A stretch of DNA of 57,930 bases from Leptospiraceae bacterium (GTDB lineage Bacteria > Spirochaetota > Leptospiria > Leptospirales > Leptonemataceae), in assembly GCA_002717505.1 (NCBI GenBank), contig PBEB01000022.1, positions 170,725 through 228,654 of the forward strand, given 5' to 3'. The number at the start of each line of letters is the position of its first letter. The stretch's first letter is position 1. The position numbers were made by a program, and so were the translations under genes. Shown one piece after another: positions 1-8,607 of this stretch. Below the pieces are notes generated by a model, which was not told where the DNA came from, did no database searches, and worked only from the letters and a program-made list of their open reading frames with translations.

Positions 1-1482
1 GACCGAATGACCGTTTTCGAACGGATTAAGGTTTTAACGCAACAGGAACCCAACCTCATCTTTCAGAACTGGGGAAACCAGCTGGATGGAGCTGGCATCG
101 TTACCGGAATTCTGAAAATCGGAAACCGGGACGTGGCTATCTATGGGCATGATTTTACCAATCGGGCCGGTTCCATGGACGCTACCAATGGAGCGAAACT
201 GGCTCGTCTTATCTATATGGCTGGCGAAAAGGGAATTCCTCTCATTGGAATGAACGATTCGGCGGGCGCCTTTGTTCCTGCAGGGGTAGGCGGACTGGAC
301 GGTTACTCGGAAGCTTTTGCCGCTCTTCGTAGAGTTTCCGGGGTAGTTCCTTCTATTATGTTGATGTTTGGATTTAATGCCGGGGGCGGCTCCTATCTGC
401 CTCGTCAGGGCAGTTTCATGATCCAGCATCATGATACTTTCTTTGGTCTTACCGGACCGCAGGTGGTGAAGGATGTTCTGGGTGAAGAGGTAACTCCCGA
501 TGAGCTGGGTGGCCCGGGCGTTCATGGTAAGAGTGGCGTCGTGGACATTGTCGCCAACGATGAACTTGGTGCCCTGCGAAAAGCACTGCGACTCTTGAGT
601 TATATTCCAGACAACAATCACAGTCTGGCTCCATTTCATGAAACCAGCGATCCAGTGGATCGATTCATCTTCGAAGAAGACATCCTACTTCGCAGGACTT
701 TTAACTCACCTGCTGGATTCAACACTCCTTTTGATATTACTTTGATGATTCAGAACATCTTCGACCATGGAGAGTACTTTGAAGTACAGCCGCAAAGAGC
801 GCGCAATCTGGTTACCTGCTTTGGCCGTCTGGGTGGTCACGTTGTGGGAATTCTTGCCAACAACTCTGCAGTGGCCAGTGGTCAGATCGATATCGATGCC
901 GCACTGAAGGGAGCTCGGTTCACCAGATTCTGTAACCTGTACAATATTCCGGTGATCTTCTTCGAGGACACCACCGGTTTTCTTCCCGGGAAAGAGCAGG
1001 AATCCGGTGGTATTGTCCAGGCCGGTAGAGCCCTTCTGGATTCCATCATCGATCTGCGTGTTCCACGGTTTCTGGTCATTGTGCGAAATGCCTTTGGCGG
1101 AGCCTATGCTACCTGGAACTCCTATCACGTAGGAGCGGACATGGTCTTTACTCTGCCCACCGCTCGGGTAGCTGTAATGGGTCCTGCAGGTAAAGAGTTC
1201 GTATACAAAAAGGAAATACAGGAAGCGCGAAAGCAGGCAAAGGACCTGGAAAAGCAGGGGAAAGCCGAGGAAGCGAAGGCGCTACTGGATAAGATCAACA
1301 AAGACCTGACGGATCGCTACGAAGGGGATCTGATGAACCCCAAAGAGGCCCTGTCTCTAGGATCTATCTCAAGGGTCATGATGCCTGGCGAAAGCCGCAA
1401 ACTACTGGCTTCCAATCTGGATTTCTATATGCGACATTATAAACCATCTATGATGGGCGGGCCGCAGAGAGAGTTCCATTAA
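1..1482 (+). CDS. Acyl-CoA carboxylase carboxyltransferase (beta) subunit, 5' end cut by window
   Basis: Carboxyltransferase half of a biotin-dependent acyl-CoA carboxylase, most like propionyl-CoA carboxylase beta, moving CO2 from carboxybiotin to an acyl-CoA in the cytoplasm. The crotonase-fold features are present in both halves: the N-lobe [20 protein letters not shown] and [16 protein letters not shown] segments, and the C-lobe [12 protein letters not shown] and [10 protein letters not shown] segments. Family members have about 20-40 residues before the (K)GRxTxxERI motif. Here the frame is open to base 1 and reads D-R-M-T-V-F-E-R-I, so the ATG at 7 is probably an internal Met of that motif and the true start lies upstream of the window. 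A lysine-rich helical insert (about residues 400-435) is normal for PCC-beta. The biotin carboxylase partner is not in view. Substrate specificity cannot be read from the sequence. Confidence 0.9.
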   Translation, partial: DRMTVFERIKVLTQQEPNLIFQNWGNQLDGAGIVTGILKIGNRDVAIYGHDFTNRAGSMDATNGAKLARLIYMAGEKGIPLIGMNDSAGAFVPAGVGGLDGYSEAFAALRRVSGVVPSIMLMFGFNAGGGSYLPRQGSFMIQHHDTFFGLTGPQVVKDVLGEEVTPDELGGPGVHGKSGVVDIVANDELGALRKALRLLSYIPDNNHSLAPFHETSDPVDRFIFEEDILLRRTFNSPAGFNTPFDITLMIQNIFDHGEYFEVQPQRARNLVTCFGRLGGHVVGILANNSAVASGQIDIDAALKGARFTRFCNLYNIPVIFFEDTTGFLPGKEQESGGIVQAGRALLDSIIDLRVPRFLVIVRNAFGGAYATWNSYHVGADMVFTLPTARVAVMGPAGKEFVYKKEIQEARKQAKDLEKQGKAEEAKALLDKINKDLTDRYEGDLMNPKEALSLGSISRVMMPGESRKLLASNLDFYMRHYKPSMMGGPQREFH

Positions 1483-1592
1483 GAGCAACGCCGGCGTCCG
1501 GACATCTGCTGCATGTTTCGGACATTTCAAGAAGCTATGGGCTCACCAGACAGCCGGCTATGAAGCTTGCATTCAGTCCGAGGGCGGACTTG

Positions 1593-1610
1593 CAACAGAC
1601 CGGTCTGTTG
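1593..1610. repeat. 18-bp perfect palindrome
   Basis: CAACAGACCGGTCTGTTG reads identically on both strands. A further half site GGTCTGTTG lies about 30 bases downstream. The spacing and symmetry resemble a dimeric repressor operator, but no T-tract follows, so it is not an obvious terminator. Which promoter it would serve is unknown. Confidence 0.5.
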
Positions 1611-1820
1611 GTCTCTCGACAGTGATTAGCTCGGGAATGGTCTGTTGCGAGCTCCGACGCTTCATTGTCCGGAGCTGAACGCATCATCGGACTGTGTTCC
1701 CTGAAGCAAATTGTAGAACGGACTTCAAGCTGTCATCAACCCGGTTCTGATATCTTGATTGGTGGAGTGAACCACCGGCATTCCCTTTCTTGTAGCCTGG
1801 CTCCACCTCAACTGTTTTCG

Positions 1821-2162
1821 CATTTCACCGGTATTCCGATTCAGATGGATCGGGTCCGCGGCCCACTCAATACCGGAATTTTAGATTTATTTGCTTTGAT
1901 CCGCAGGCGGGATGGGAAAGTGCCCGGCCCCGGGATCCAAACATCATTCGTTTCGCCGCATAGCCGGTAATCCGAATCTATTTGCTTGAGTCCATAGCCT
2001 GAATTCGATCCCAATTGTTTCAGGTCAGAGCCGCGAACACTAAACCTAATTGCTTCAGCGCATAGCCCGGGATCCCAATCCAATTGAATTGGCCCATGGC
2101 CGGGAATCTAAATCTAATTGCCACAGCCCATAGCAGGGAGTCCATTTCTAATTGCTTAGGTG
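1821..2162. repeat. Degenerate 34-bp tandem repeat array
   Basis: Units begin with CATAGCC or a close variant at 1959, 1993, 2026, 2061, 2095 and 2129, giving periods of 34, 33, 35, 34 and 34. The loose consensus is CATAGCCGGG, then AATCC, then AATCTAATTGCTTCAG. A seventh unit is visible at about 1925, and weaker ones (ACCGGAATTTTAGATTTATTTGCTT; ACCGGTATTCCGATTCAGAT) extend back to about 1821. Units have diverged by substitution with few indels. The array ends 24 bases before the ATG of the TIGR01777 gene. It is not a CRISPR because there are no unique spacers between identical repeats. Tandem repeats of about 34 bp are known as VNTR loci in Leptospira; homology to those is not claimed. Confidence 0.75.
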
Positions 2163-2186
2163 AGCATCCCTGGTTATCTTTTCTCT

Positions 2187-3116
2187 ATGAAGATTGCAGT
2201 GGTCACTGGAGTGAGCGGGCTGGTGGGGAGTGCACTAGCGAAGCTGCTTATCGAATCAGGTTACCAGGTTCGGGGCCTATCCCGGAATGCGAAAAAGCTA
2301 CCATCGTCCATTCAAGGGTTTCACTGGGATCCGGACAATGGCGAATTGGATGCATCATGCCTTGAAGGGGCAACTACTCTGATCCACCTTGCAGGGGAAA
2401 ATATCGCGGACGGCAGATGGACAGAGAAGAGAAAAAATGAAATCATAGATAGTAGAACTCGATCCTGCACCTTGCTGGCCAATGCAGTGAAGGATCTAAA
2501 GCAACGCGGAGTTTCCACTGTGGAGTCCGCCATTCTAGCCAGCGCCATTGGATATTACGGAAATCGCGGTGATGAATGGCTCAGCGAGGATTCTCCTCCT
2601 GGGGAAGGCTTTCTTTCCGAGACGACACTGGAATGGGAACGGGCTGGAGATTTTCCTGACGGAGTAAGAGAAGTGCGGCTTCGAATCGGAGTGGTGCTTT
2701 CGCGAGAGGGCGGAGCATTGGCCGAAATGGAAAAGCCATTGAAGCTCTTCGCAGGTGCAGTCCCGGGAAGCGGAAAACAGTATCTTAGCTGGATTCATTT
2801 TTTAGACCTTGCAAGACTGATTCATTTCTGCGCAGAAAAGGATAACGTGGAAGGGATCTATAATGCAGTGTCTCCGGATCCCAGAACCATGGACTCATTC
2901 ATGAAAGCGCTGGGCAAAGCTGTGAGGCGTCCTGTCTATTTGCCCAACGTTCCCGGATTCGCGCTCAAGCTTATGCTGGGTGAAATGTCTGAAATGATTC
3001 TGGGTGGCTCAAGAGTATCCAGTCAGAAAATCCAGGACAGAGGCTTCCAATTTAAATATTCCGATCTGGACCTCGCTCTGGAAAACCTGTATGCTAAGAA
3101 GGAAGTGGCTACGTAG
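2187..3116 (+). CDS. TIGR01777 family NAD-dependent epimerase/dehydratase-like protein (YfcH-like)
   Basis: Extended short-chain dehydrogenase of the TIGR01777/YfcH family, 309 residues, the normal family length. The N-terminal Rossmann motif is VVTGVSGLVGSALAKLL, followed by LIHLAGENIADGRW, the family hallmark, and the SAIGYYG active-site stretch with its tyrosine. A C-terminal DUF1731-like segment (DLALENLY) closes the protein. A GTG at 2160 is in frame, but homology starts at the ATG at 2187 (MKIAVVTG), which I take as the start. The gene stands alone, with the 34-bp array just upstream. The physiological substrate of this family is not established. Confidence 0.9.
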   Translation: MKIAVVTGVSGLVGSALAKLLIESGYQVRGLSRNAKKLPSSIQGFHWDPDNGELDASCLEGATTLIHLAGENIADGRWTEKRKNEIIDSRTRSCTLLANAVKDLKQRGVSTVESAILASAIGYYGNRGDEWLSEDSPPGEGFLSETTLEWERAGDFPDGVREVRLRIGVVLSREGGALAEMEKPLKLFAGAVPGSGKQYLSWIHFLDLARLIHFCAEKDNVEGIYNAVSPDPRTMDSFMKALGKAVRRPVYLPNVPGFALKLMLGEMSEMILGGSRVSSQKIQDRGFQFKYSDLDLALENLYAKKEVAT

Positions 3117-3524
3117 CCAGCCGTAGAGCGAAGGCCTACCCGGGCGAAAGGGCTTACCTCCTGTGGATATCCGTTCTTTCTGAATCGAGGGCCGTTTGGT
3201 ATCTCGGTTGGGAGCTCCACTCAAGGATTTTGAGGTATGATTCGGTAAAAGGGCGGAATTCTTCAAAGTGCCTTCTACCGGTAAAGGCGAAGCCCAGAGC
3301 GGCCATCGAGAAAGGAGCAAGATCTGGATCAGAGGAAAAAGCGAATCAAGCGGTTTCGAAAGGAATTTAAGAGAATCGCATCAAATACCGGAACAAGGTT
3401 TGAATCCGAGCAAACGAAACGGGGCCCCAAAGATATGGACGGGAAGGCTTCCCGGATTCGAATGGAAAGGAACGGTGCCACTGACACGGAACAGGCGAAA
3501 CGGGAACCGAAATCAGGAAAACAG
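3117..3524. other. Intergenic region with no recognised feature
   Basis: About 400 bases between the epimerase and the ferredoxin gene. Short frames on both strands (for example 3268-3528 plus) encode polar low-complexity peptides with no domain and no ribosome-binding site, so I see no gene. An in-frame extension of the ferredoxin to the ATG at 3435 is possible but looks non-conserved. Confidence 0.5.
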
Positions 3525-3899
3525 ATGAACGATACTGGACGAAAACTGCAGAAGATAGCGGGCAGTCTAAAGATTCAAAATGTTCAGAGGCATATATTTC
3601 TTTGCTGTGATCAAACAAAAGACAAATGCTGTAGTCGAAGCAAGAGCCTGGAAGCCTGGGATTATTTGAAATCCCGGCTAAAAGAGGAAGGTTTGGCCGA
3701 GTCCGGAGAGGGGACTGTTTTTAGAACCAAGGCAAATTGTCTGCGGATCTGTAAAGAAGGGCCCATCGCCGTGGTCTATCCGGAAGCTGTGTGGTATCAT
3801 AATTGTACCCCGGAAGTTCTGGAACAGATTATTCAGCGCCATCTAAAAGGCGGCCAGCCTGTGGATGAGTATCGCATTGCTCTGCCGGAGCAGGATTAA
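3525..3899 (+). CDS. Thioredoxin-like [2Fe-2S] ferredoxin domain protein
   Basis: Small (124 residues) (2Fe-2S) ferredoxin of the thioredoxin-like type, related to NuoE-like ferredoxin domains. It opens after a short lead with [14 protein letters not shown] and later has [17 protein letters not shown]. These provide the four-cysteine pattern (two cysteines about 8 apart, then C-x3-C) that binds the cluster, followed by the typical [15 protein letters not shown] segment. The ATG at 3525 follows AGGA at good spacing. An ATG at 3435 would add 30 charged residues that look like translated intergenic DNA. No hydrogenase or oxidoreductase partner is adjacent, so its electron-transfer partner is unknown. 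Confidence 0.85.
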   Translation: MNDTGRKLQKIAGSLKIQNVQRHIFLCCDQTKDKCCSRSKSLEAWDYLKSRLKEEGLAESGEGTVFRTKANCLRICKEGPIAVVYPEAVWYHNCTPEVLEQIIQRHLKGGQPVDEYRIALPEQD

Positions 3900-3951
3900 T
3901 GAGGACTCAGGAAAACCTTGCCCTGCCCCGCAGGATGCCTAACCTGGCCCA

Positions 3952-4761
3952 ATGAGCTCAGGCAAGGAATCCAGTTATGCATTGTTCGATCTGGACTATA
4001 CTTTGATCGGTCACGACACCCTGCTCCTGTTCTGCAATTATATCGTTAAGAAGAATCCATTAAGACTGCTCTATCTTGTATTCTTCACACCGGTGGCATT
4101 TCTCGCTGCCCCGGGCTGGATTTCATCAGGCACATTGAAACGATTCTTTCTCAGCTTTCTTTGCGGCTTAAGGAAAGAAAAGGTACAGTACTACGCTCGG
4201 GATTTCGTTCAGAAATCGGTACTTCCGCGAATGTATCCAGAAATGCTGGAGATTCTTCGAGAGCATCAGAATGCGGGTCGCCGTGTAGTTCTAACAACGG
4301 CAGCCCCGGATATCTACGCACCATACATTGCCGAAGCGCTGGGCGTGCAGGACTGGTATTCCACCCAAATCGAGCTGAAAAACCGCATGCCCTTACTGCC
4401 TGGAATGAAAGGCCGTAACAACAAGAATCTCGAGAAAATTCATAGAATGACTGACATCCTGCCGGCCGAAGTGAAGCTTTCCCTGGAGGGATTAGACTGG
4501 AAGAAGCCCGATTATCCGGCCGGCACAACCTTGCCCGGTAGCTATAGCTACTCCGACTCTCCGGCGGATCTGCCCCTGCTTCGAATTACTGAATTTGCGG
4601 CCGTGGTGAATCCGGAATCCAGGAGTTATATTCGAGAAGCGCAGGAAAAGGGATGGGAATTTCTGTATCCGGCCAAAGAATTCCGCGGTGGAGCAGGGAA
4701 AGTATGGTTGATGCTCAGGCAGATGCTTGGTCTTTATCCTCTGTTGCCCGAAAATCGGTAG
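3952..4761 (+). CDS. HAD-superfamily subfamily IB hydrolase (PSPase-like)
   Basis: Predicted phosphatase of the HAD-IB group (phosphoserine phosphatase / PGP phosphatase-like), 269 residues. Motif I is LFDLDYTLIG, with the nucleophile Asp13 and acid/base Asp15. Motif II is VVLTTAAP. A lysine-containing motif III precedes motif IV YSYSDSPADLPLL, whose aspartates bind Mg2+. A hydrophobic cap segment (about residues 28-65) could associate with the membrane, as in HAD-IB enzymes acting on phospholipid precursors. Substrate not determinable. It lies 52 bases after the ferredoxin gene on the same strand. Confidence 0.85.
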   Translation: MSSGKESSYALFDLDYTLIGHDTLLLFCNYIVKKNPLRLLYLVFFTPVAFLAAPGWISSGTLKRFFLSFLCGLRKEKVQYYARDFVQKSVLPRMYPEMLEILREHQNAGRRVVLTTAAPDIYAPYIAEALGVQDWYSTQIELKNRMPLLPGMKGRNNKNLEKIHRMTDILPAEVKLSLEGLDWKKPDYPAGTTLPGSYSYSDSPADLPLLRITEFAAVVNPESRSYIREAQEKGWEFLYPAKEFRGGAGKVWLMLRQMLGLYPLLPENR

Positions 4762-4916
4762 GGCGCATCCTGCTGGAATGAGGGATTGAAAGTCCAATGA
4801 TCGGTAGAATGAAAAGAAGTGATTTTACAGCAATCCAGTCTCAAGTGCAGCGACCGGGTAAGGCATCACTCGGACTTCGAGCTACCTTTCTTATGTTCCT
4901 GAGACGATCTTTCGGT

Positions 4917-5429
4917 ATGCTCGACTTTTCGAAGAAAGGACTCCGGCAACCATGGCCGGGTTTGTGTGTATTAGCTCTTCTTATTCTGAGTTGCACAAAT
5001 TATTCCAGCGACCCATATCCTCCGTCCACTCCAGTGCTTCTGGGACTGAGCCCTGATGGCAGTACTTCGTCCAACATTCAGGCCATTCAGACCTATGGCA
5101 ACGGCCACAAGATTCGAATCGCAGCCCAGAACTATGAACCAGGCTTTCAGGGGTACAGGCTCTTTGAGGGAAGTAGCGAGGATGCTGTTCGAAATGCCGA
5201 TGCCACAACAGGAATCGATTGTGGTACCCTTTTACAGACTCCCGTGCTTGGCACCGTCTATACCATTGAAGTCCGGACCGATTCTATTGCTTCTGAATCC
5301 ACAGCTCTATGCGTCATCCCCATCCTGCTGACTTCCGGTAACTTTGTAGCTTTGAGAGCTGTGTACTTTCGCGGAATACTGGACCCGGAATCTACCGGGC
5401 CTTCATCGAATGCGCTGCAAGTGCCTTGA
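4917..5429 (+). CDS. Putative lipoprotein of unknown function
   Basis: No recognised domain. From the ATG at 4917 the product has a positively charged n-region (KKGLR), a hydrophobic core and the lipobox LLILSC, with Cys26 as the lipidation site. This fits the relaxed spirochaetal lipobox and suggests an envelope lipoprotein of about 145 mature residues, rich in Ser/Thr and beta-type sequence, with two further cysteines that could pair. The frame is open back to an ATG at 4797, which would put 40 extra residues before the signal peptide and is less likely. Its last 27 bases overlap the convergent acetyltransferase gene. Confidence 0.6.
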   Translation: MLDFSKKGLRQPWPGLCVLALLILSCTNYSSDPYPPSTPVLLGLSPDGSTSSNIQAIQTYGNGHKIRIAAQNYEPGFQGYRLFEGSSEDAVRNADATTGIDCGTLLQTPVLGTVYTIEVRTDSIASESTALCVIPILLTSGNFVALRAVYFRGILDPESTGPSSNALQVP

Positions 5430-6026
5430 TAGGTTCTTGATCTTCTGAAGTTTTCCGTTACTCGCTGAGTTCGTCTGCAATGAGACATCTAACCAGCGAT
5501 GCTGCAGGTACTTCTTTCCATTCTTCTTATAGCGGTCCACTTCCAGGAAACCATTGCGCGCCAGTATCTTTCTGGATGCTGTATAGTCTTCACGAGTGAT
5601 GGCCTGCAATTGAGTGTATCCCAACCCGGGCGCAAGCTTCAGCATAGAATCCAGGAGATCCGTTCCCAGACCTCTATGCTTACCGCCAATCCAGTAACCG
5701 ATTTCTGCATCATCCTTACAGGATTTGAATGCGAAGCATCCCACCGGCGCATTGTCACGGGTAATCAAAAAAATCCGTGATCGATTGTGAATCCATTCAT
5801 CCACGGATTGAGCAAGGAAATTCCTGGCATCTTTTTCAGTGTAGCGGCCCTGAATAGATATACCTTCGTCTTCCAGTAGCCGAAGGATGTCCGCTTCATT
5901 CACGATCTGCATAAATCGTGAAACGAATGAGTCGGACAGGTAAGCGGACACGACGGGCAGCACAGTATACTGACCGCCGTTGTCCTTATGGGTTAATGTT
6001 ATCTCCAGTTCTTCCGGAACGTCCAT
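5403..6026 (-). CDS. GNAT family N-acetyltransferase
   Basis: 207-residue acetyl-CoA-dependent acyltransferase. The acetyl-CoA-binding motif A appears as IGYWIGGKHRGLGTDLL, followed by the motif B-like YTASRKILARNGF found in RimJ/RimL-type enzymes. The start has a strong Shine-Dalgarno (AAGGGAG six bases before ATG). The N-terminal 60 residues are ordinary GNAT sequence. The substrate (protein N-terminus or small amine) is unknown. The 3' end overlaps the lipoprotein gene convergently by 27 bases, so the two transcripts would be antisense there. Confidence 0.85.
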   Translation of the reverse strand: MDVPEELEITLTHKDNGGQYTVLPVVSAYLSDSFVSRFMQIVNEADILRLLEDEGISIQGRYTEKDARNFLAQSVDEWIHNRSRIFLITRDNAPVGCFAFKSCKDDAEIGYWIGGKHRGLGTDLLDSMLKLAPGLGYTQLQAITREDYTASRKILARNGFLEVDRYKKNGKKYLQHRWLDVSLQTNSASNGKLQKIKNLSRHLQRIR

Positions 6027-6046
6027 TGTCTCCCTTTTTGCCTGAG

Positions 6047-6529
6047 TTAGTGTTGGTGTCCGCCTGGGCCATGAACATGACCATGGGACAGCTCTTCGTC
6101 GGTTGCATCTCTGACATCTCGCACGGTTACGTCAAAATGTAGCGTTTCGCCCGCCAGTGGATGGTTTCCGTCGATCTTAACGGTTTCGCCTTCTACGGCT
6201 ACCACGGTGAAAATCTGCGTGCCTGCTTCCGTCTGTGCCTGAAATTGCATACCGGATTCGATCTTGTCTACGCCCTGAAACATGCTTTTCTGCACATCCT
6301 GAATCAGTGCATCGTTTCGCAGACCATAGCCCTTTTCTGGTGGAACTGATACTTGAATGTTTTCGCCTGAGCCCTTTCCTTCCAGGGCTTCTTCCAGACC
6401 GGCAATAAGGTTTCCGTTGCCGTGCAGGTAAAATAGCGGGTCCCGGCCTTCAGATGAGTCCAGTACACTACCTGAGTCGTCGGTCAGTTTATAGTCGATG
6501 CTGGCGACTTTGTCTTTAGCAATCTGCAT
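6047..6529 (-). CDS. slyD: FKBP-type peptidyl-prolyl cis-trans isomerase, SlyD-like
   Basis: Cytoplasmic prolyl isomerase/chaperone of the SlyD type, 160 residues. The FKBP half-domain opens with VASIDYKLTDDSGSVLDSS and the signature PLFYLHGNGNLIAGLEEAL. The inserted-flap (IF) chaperone domain follows around residues 70-125 (VSVPPEKGYG to FTVVAVEG), and the FKBP fold closes with HPLAGETLHFDVTV. The C-terminus is a short histidine-rich tail (HGHVHGPGGHQH), a reduced version of the nickel-binding tail of E. coli SlyD. AGGA precedes the start. It lies 20 bases upstream of the acetyltransferase on the same strand and is probably co-transcribed with it. Confidence 0.92.
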   Translation of the reverse strand: MQIAKDKVASIDYKLTDDSGSVLDSSEGRDPLFYLHGNGNLIAGLEEALEGKGSGENIQVSVPPEKGYGLRNDALIQDVQKSMFQGVDKIESGMQFQAQTEAGTQIFTVVAVEGETVKIDGNHPLAGETLHFDVTVRDVRDATDEELSHGHVHGPGGHQH

Positions 6530-6694
6530 TTTATATCCTAAAAATCGTTTTACCCTGTCTGGAGGGCATTTTCAGCAACATAGTGATCCGGAAGTGTACT
6601 TCAAGAACTTTTCTCAAGGATTCCCTGGCGTCGGTTACCGACTCATCGATTACTCTGCGAATCGACGAATCGCTGTAAGATTCATGACTCACTG

Positions 6695-7390
6695 TCAATT
6701 AGTAGTGGGCTCTCCATTTTTTCGGACAAATGAGCGAATCTCAAGGTATCGCATGGGGCGGGTCTCTTCGCAATGCCAGCCCCGGCGCAGCAGTTCATGA
6801 GTTAAAAGGTAAAGGAAAAAACCATGAGAAAAAAGGCTCACGGACTGGTCGTCAACAGACTCCAGGAAGTCCGCCGCTTTGCTGGCTCGACTGCGGGCCT
6901 GCTCCCTGGGTTCATCGGAGTGTTTTCCCGCATACCAGAGCAATCGCGCCAGGATCAGGTGCCAGTACGCCGGCAACTTCAAGAATCCAGGCACGGCAGG
7001 TAACGGGACTTCTCGAAACAGCTGATGGCACTGGACATTTCGCTCCTTTCCCAGAACCAGCGAAGCCGTTTGTGTGGCCCTGCGAATATCGGAGCTCAGC
7101 GGTAAACTGGAGCGTACGATTTCAAGAAGACCTGGCTCATGGGAATCCAGCCTGTTGCGATTCCAGCTTCCGTTCAATGCGGATTCATCGTAACGTTTAC
7201 TCAGACGATTAAACTCGCTGCCCCAGATCCATTTGCCGGGTTCATTCGTGTAGGGGAATTCCGGCTTTCCGTGGCGAATGAGAAAAAGTCTATTACTTTC
7301 AGAACTGGCTATGTCAGGTTTTTGAAGTCGACCCATAAAGAAGCGATTGTAGCCCGGTATTCGATGCGGGCTTATTGCAGGAGATTCCAT
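6695..7390 (-). CDS. Histidine phosphatase family protein
   Basis: Phosphoglycerate-mutase-like histidine phosphatase, 231 residues. The phosphohistidine motif is LFLIRHGKPEFP (Arg39-His40-Gly41), a second arginine lies in SDIRRATQTA, and the second catalytic histidine is in SLFSHGFFLYLL. The middle is rich in tryptophan and differs from housekeeping PGMs, so a glycolytic role is unlikely; the substrate is unknown. The start is uncertain because the ATG at 7336 (MGRLQKPD) is also in frame and neither has a clear ribosome-binding site. Confidence 0.8.
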   Translation of the reverse strand: MESPAISPHRIPGYNRFFMGRLQKPDIASSESNRLFLIRHGKPEFPYTNEPGKWIWGSEFNRLSKRYDESALNGSWNRNRLDSHEPGLLEIVRSSLPLSSDIRRATQTASLVLGKERNVQCHQLFREVPLPAVPGFLKLPAYWHLILARLLWYAGKHSDEPREQARSRASKAADFLESVDDQSVSLFSHGFFLYLLTHELLRRGWHCEETRPMRYLEIRSFVRKNGEPTTN

Positions 7391-7487
7391 TAATGGATAT
7401 GCGGTTCAGGTTACCACCCATAATTCTAAGGAAAACCATTTTCCCCGGAAGTGCAGAGCAGCTGATGTCCTTTAGTCCAGGCCCGGC

Positions 7488-8489
7488 TCAGGTTCGAACC
7501 AGGTTTGTGGGCTCTTCCCCTGCTTCAATTTTCCGCAAATTCTCCAGTGTTACATGAGCGATTTCCCGGAGTGCGTTTTCCGTGAAAAAAGCCTGGTGCC
7601 CGGTAATCAGTACATTGGGAAAAGTCAGTAACCGAGCGATATCATCATCCAGGAGAACATCACTGGAATGGTCGGCAAAGAAAAGCTCTTCTTCTTGCTC
7701 ATAGACATCAATTCCCAGAGCTCCAATGATTCCCTGTTTCAAGCCCCGTATTACGGCCGGAGTGTCGATTATAGGCCCACGGCTCGTGTTGATTAAAACC
7801 ACCCCTGGTTTCATCTTGAGAATCACCTCTTCATTGATCATGTGCTTGCTTTCCGGGGTCAAAGGGCAATGCAATGATATAATATCAGATTGCTCATAGA
7901 TGCGATTCAATTCACAGAATTCGATCCGTGGGTTCGCCGATTTCGAATCCTGGTCTATCTGAAGAGGATCATAGGCTAGAACTCGGCAACCAAAGCCCGT
8001 CATAATCTCTGCGAAGACAGCGCCAATACGGCCCATACCAATGACTCCAACAATGCGCTGATAGAGATCAAATCCTACAAGCCCATCTAGAGCAAAGTTC
8101 CCTTCGCGGACGCGATTATAAGCCTTGTGGGTCTTCCGATTAAGCGTTAAAATCAGCGCCACCGCATGTTCTGCCACTGCATGAGGAGAATAGGCGGGGA
8201 CCCTTACTACCTTCATATTCTGTTCGGTGGCGCTTTTCAGGTCCACATTGTTGAATCCTGCGCATCGCAATGCGATGACCTTCACTCCTCCGGATGCCAG
8301 GGCTTGAATTGTCTCCTGGTCTACATGATCGTTAACGAATACGCACACTGCATCAAATCCCCGTGCCAGGCTTGCTGTGAGACCGGAAAGCGGGGCCTCC
8401 AGAAAGGTAATGTCGTGGTTGTAATCCACATTTATGCGGTTAAAGAACTGCCGGTCGTACGTTCGCGTACTGAAGAATGCCACTTTCAT
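7488..8489 (-). CDS. D-2-hydroxyacid dehydrogenase (D-lactate dehydrogenase type)
   Basis: NAD-dependent dehydrogenase interconverting D-lactate (or a related 2-hydroxyacid) and pyruvate in the cytoplasm, 333 residues like LdhA. It shows the N-terminal KVAFFSTRTYDRQFF typical of D-LDH, the nucleotide-binding VGVIGMGRIGAVFAEI, the substrate-binding arginine in INTSRGPIIDT, and the catalytic histidine in LITGHQAFFTENAL. The frame is open to 8642, but homology starts at the ATG at 8489; upstream residues overlap the divergent promoter region. It is divergent from the amidohydrolase gene. Confidence 0.9.
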   Translation of the reverse strand: MKVAFFSTRTYDRQFFNRINVDYNHDITFLEAPLSGLTASLARGFDAVCVFVNDHVDQETIQALASGGVKVIALRCAGFNNVDLKSATEQNMKVVRVPAYSPHAVAEHAVALILTLNRKTHKAYNRVREGNFALDGLVGFDLYQRIVGVIGMGRIGAVFAEIMTGFGCRVLAYDPLQIDQDSKSANPRIEFCELNRIYEQSDIISLHCPLTPESKHMINEEVILKMKPGVVLINTSRGPIIDTPAVIRGLKQGIIGALGIDVYEQEEELFFADHSSDVLLDDDIARLLTFPNVLITGHQAFFTENALREIAHVTLENLRKIEAGEEPTNLVRT

Positions 8490-8607
8490 GGTTGCATTGT
8501 AGCAGCGTCTTCCAGAATGCAAGATTTTCATTATTTTCCTGGATTTGCTTAACGCCTTCGCACGATGAGTTGACAGACTATTGTGCCGGATGCGAAATCG
8601 ATGTACC

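Larger units (their letters stand above)
1483..2186. other. Long intergenic region with palindrome and degenerate repeats
   Basis: About 700 bases with no convincing gene; short open frames here have no recognisable domain and disagree with each other. It contains an 18-bp perfect palindrome (1593-1610) and a second copy of its half site (GGTCTGTTG near 1639-1647), several CGGAC words, and a degenerate 34-bp tandem array that runs almost to the start of the next gene. Confidence 0.6.

Noticed and set aside
1821-2162. Possible CRISPR array (34-bp period)
   Set aside because: The units are contiguous and diverged with no unique spacers, and no cas genes are present.
2084-2365. 93-codon plus-strand ORF running from the repeat array into the epimerase gene
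   Set aside because: It is out of frame with the clear Rossmann-fold protein and begins within the tandem repeats.
3268-3528. 86-codon plus-strand ORF before the ferredoxin
   Set aside because: Polar low-complexity peptide, no Shine-Dalgarno and no recognisable domain.
7484-7500. GGTTCGAACC, like a tRNA T-loop
   Set aside because: It lies in the 3' end of the D-lactate dehydrogenase gene and no acceptor, D- or anticodon stems can be drawn around it.
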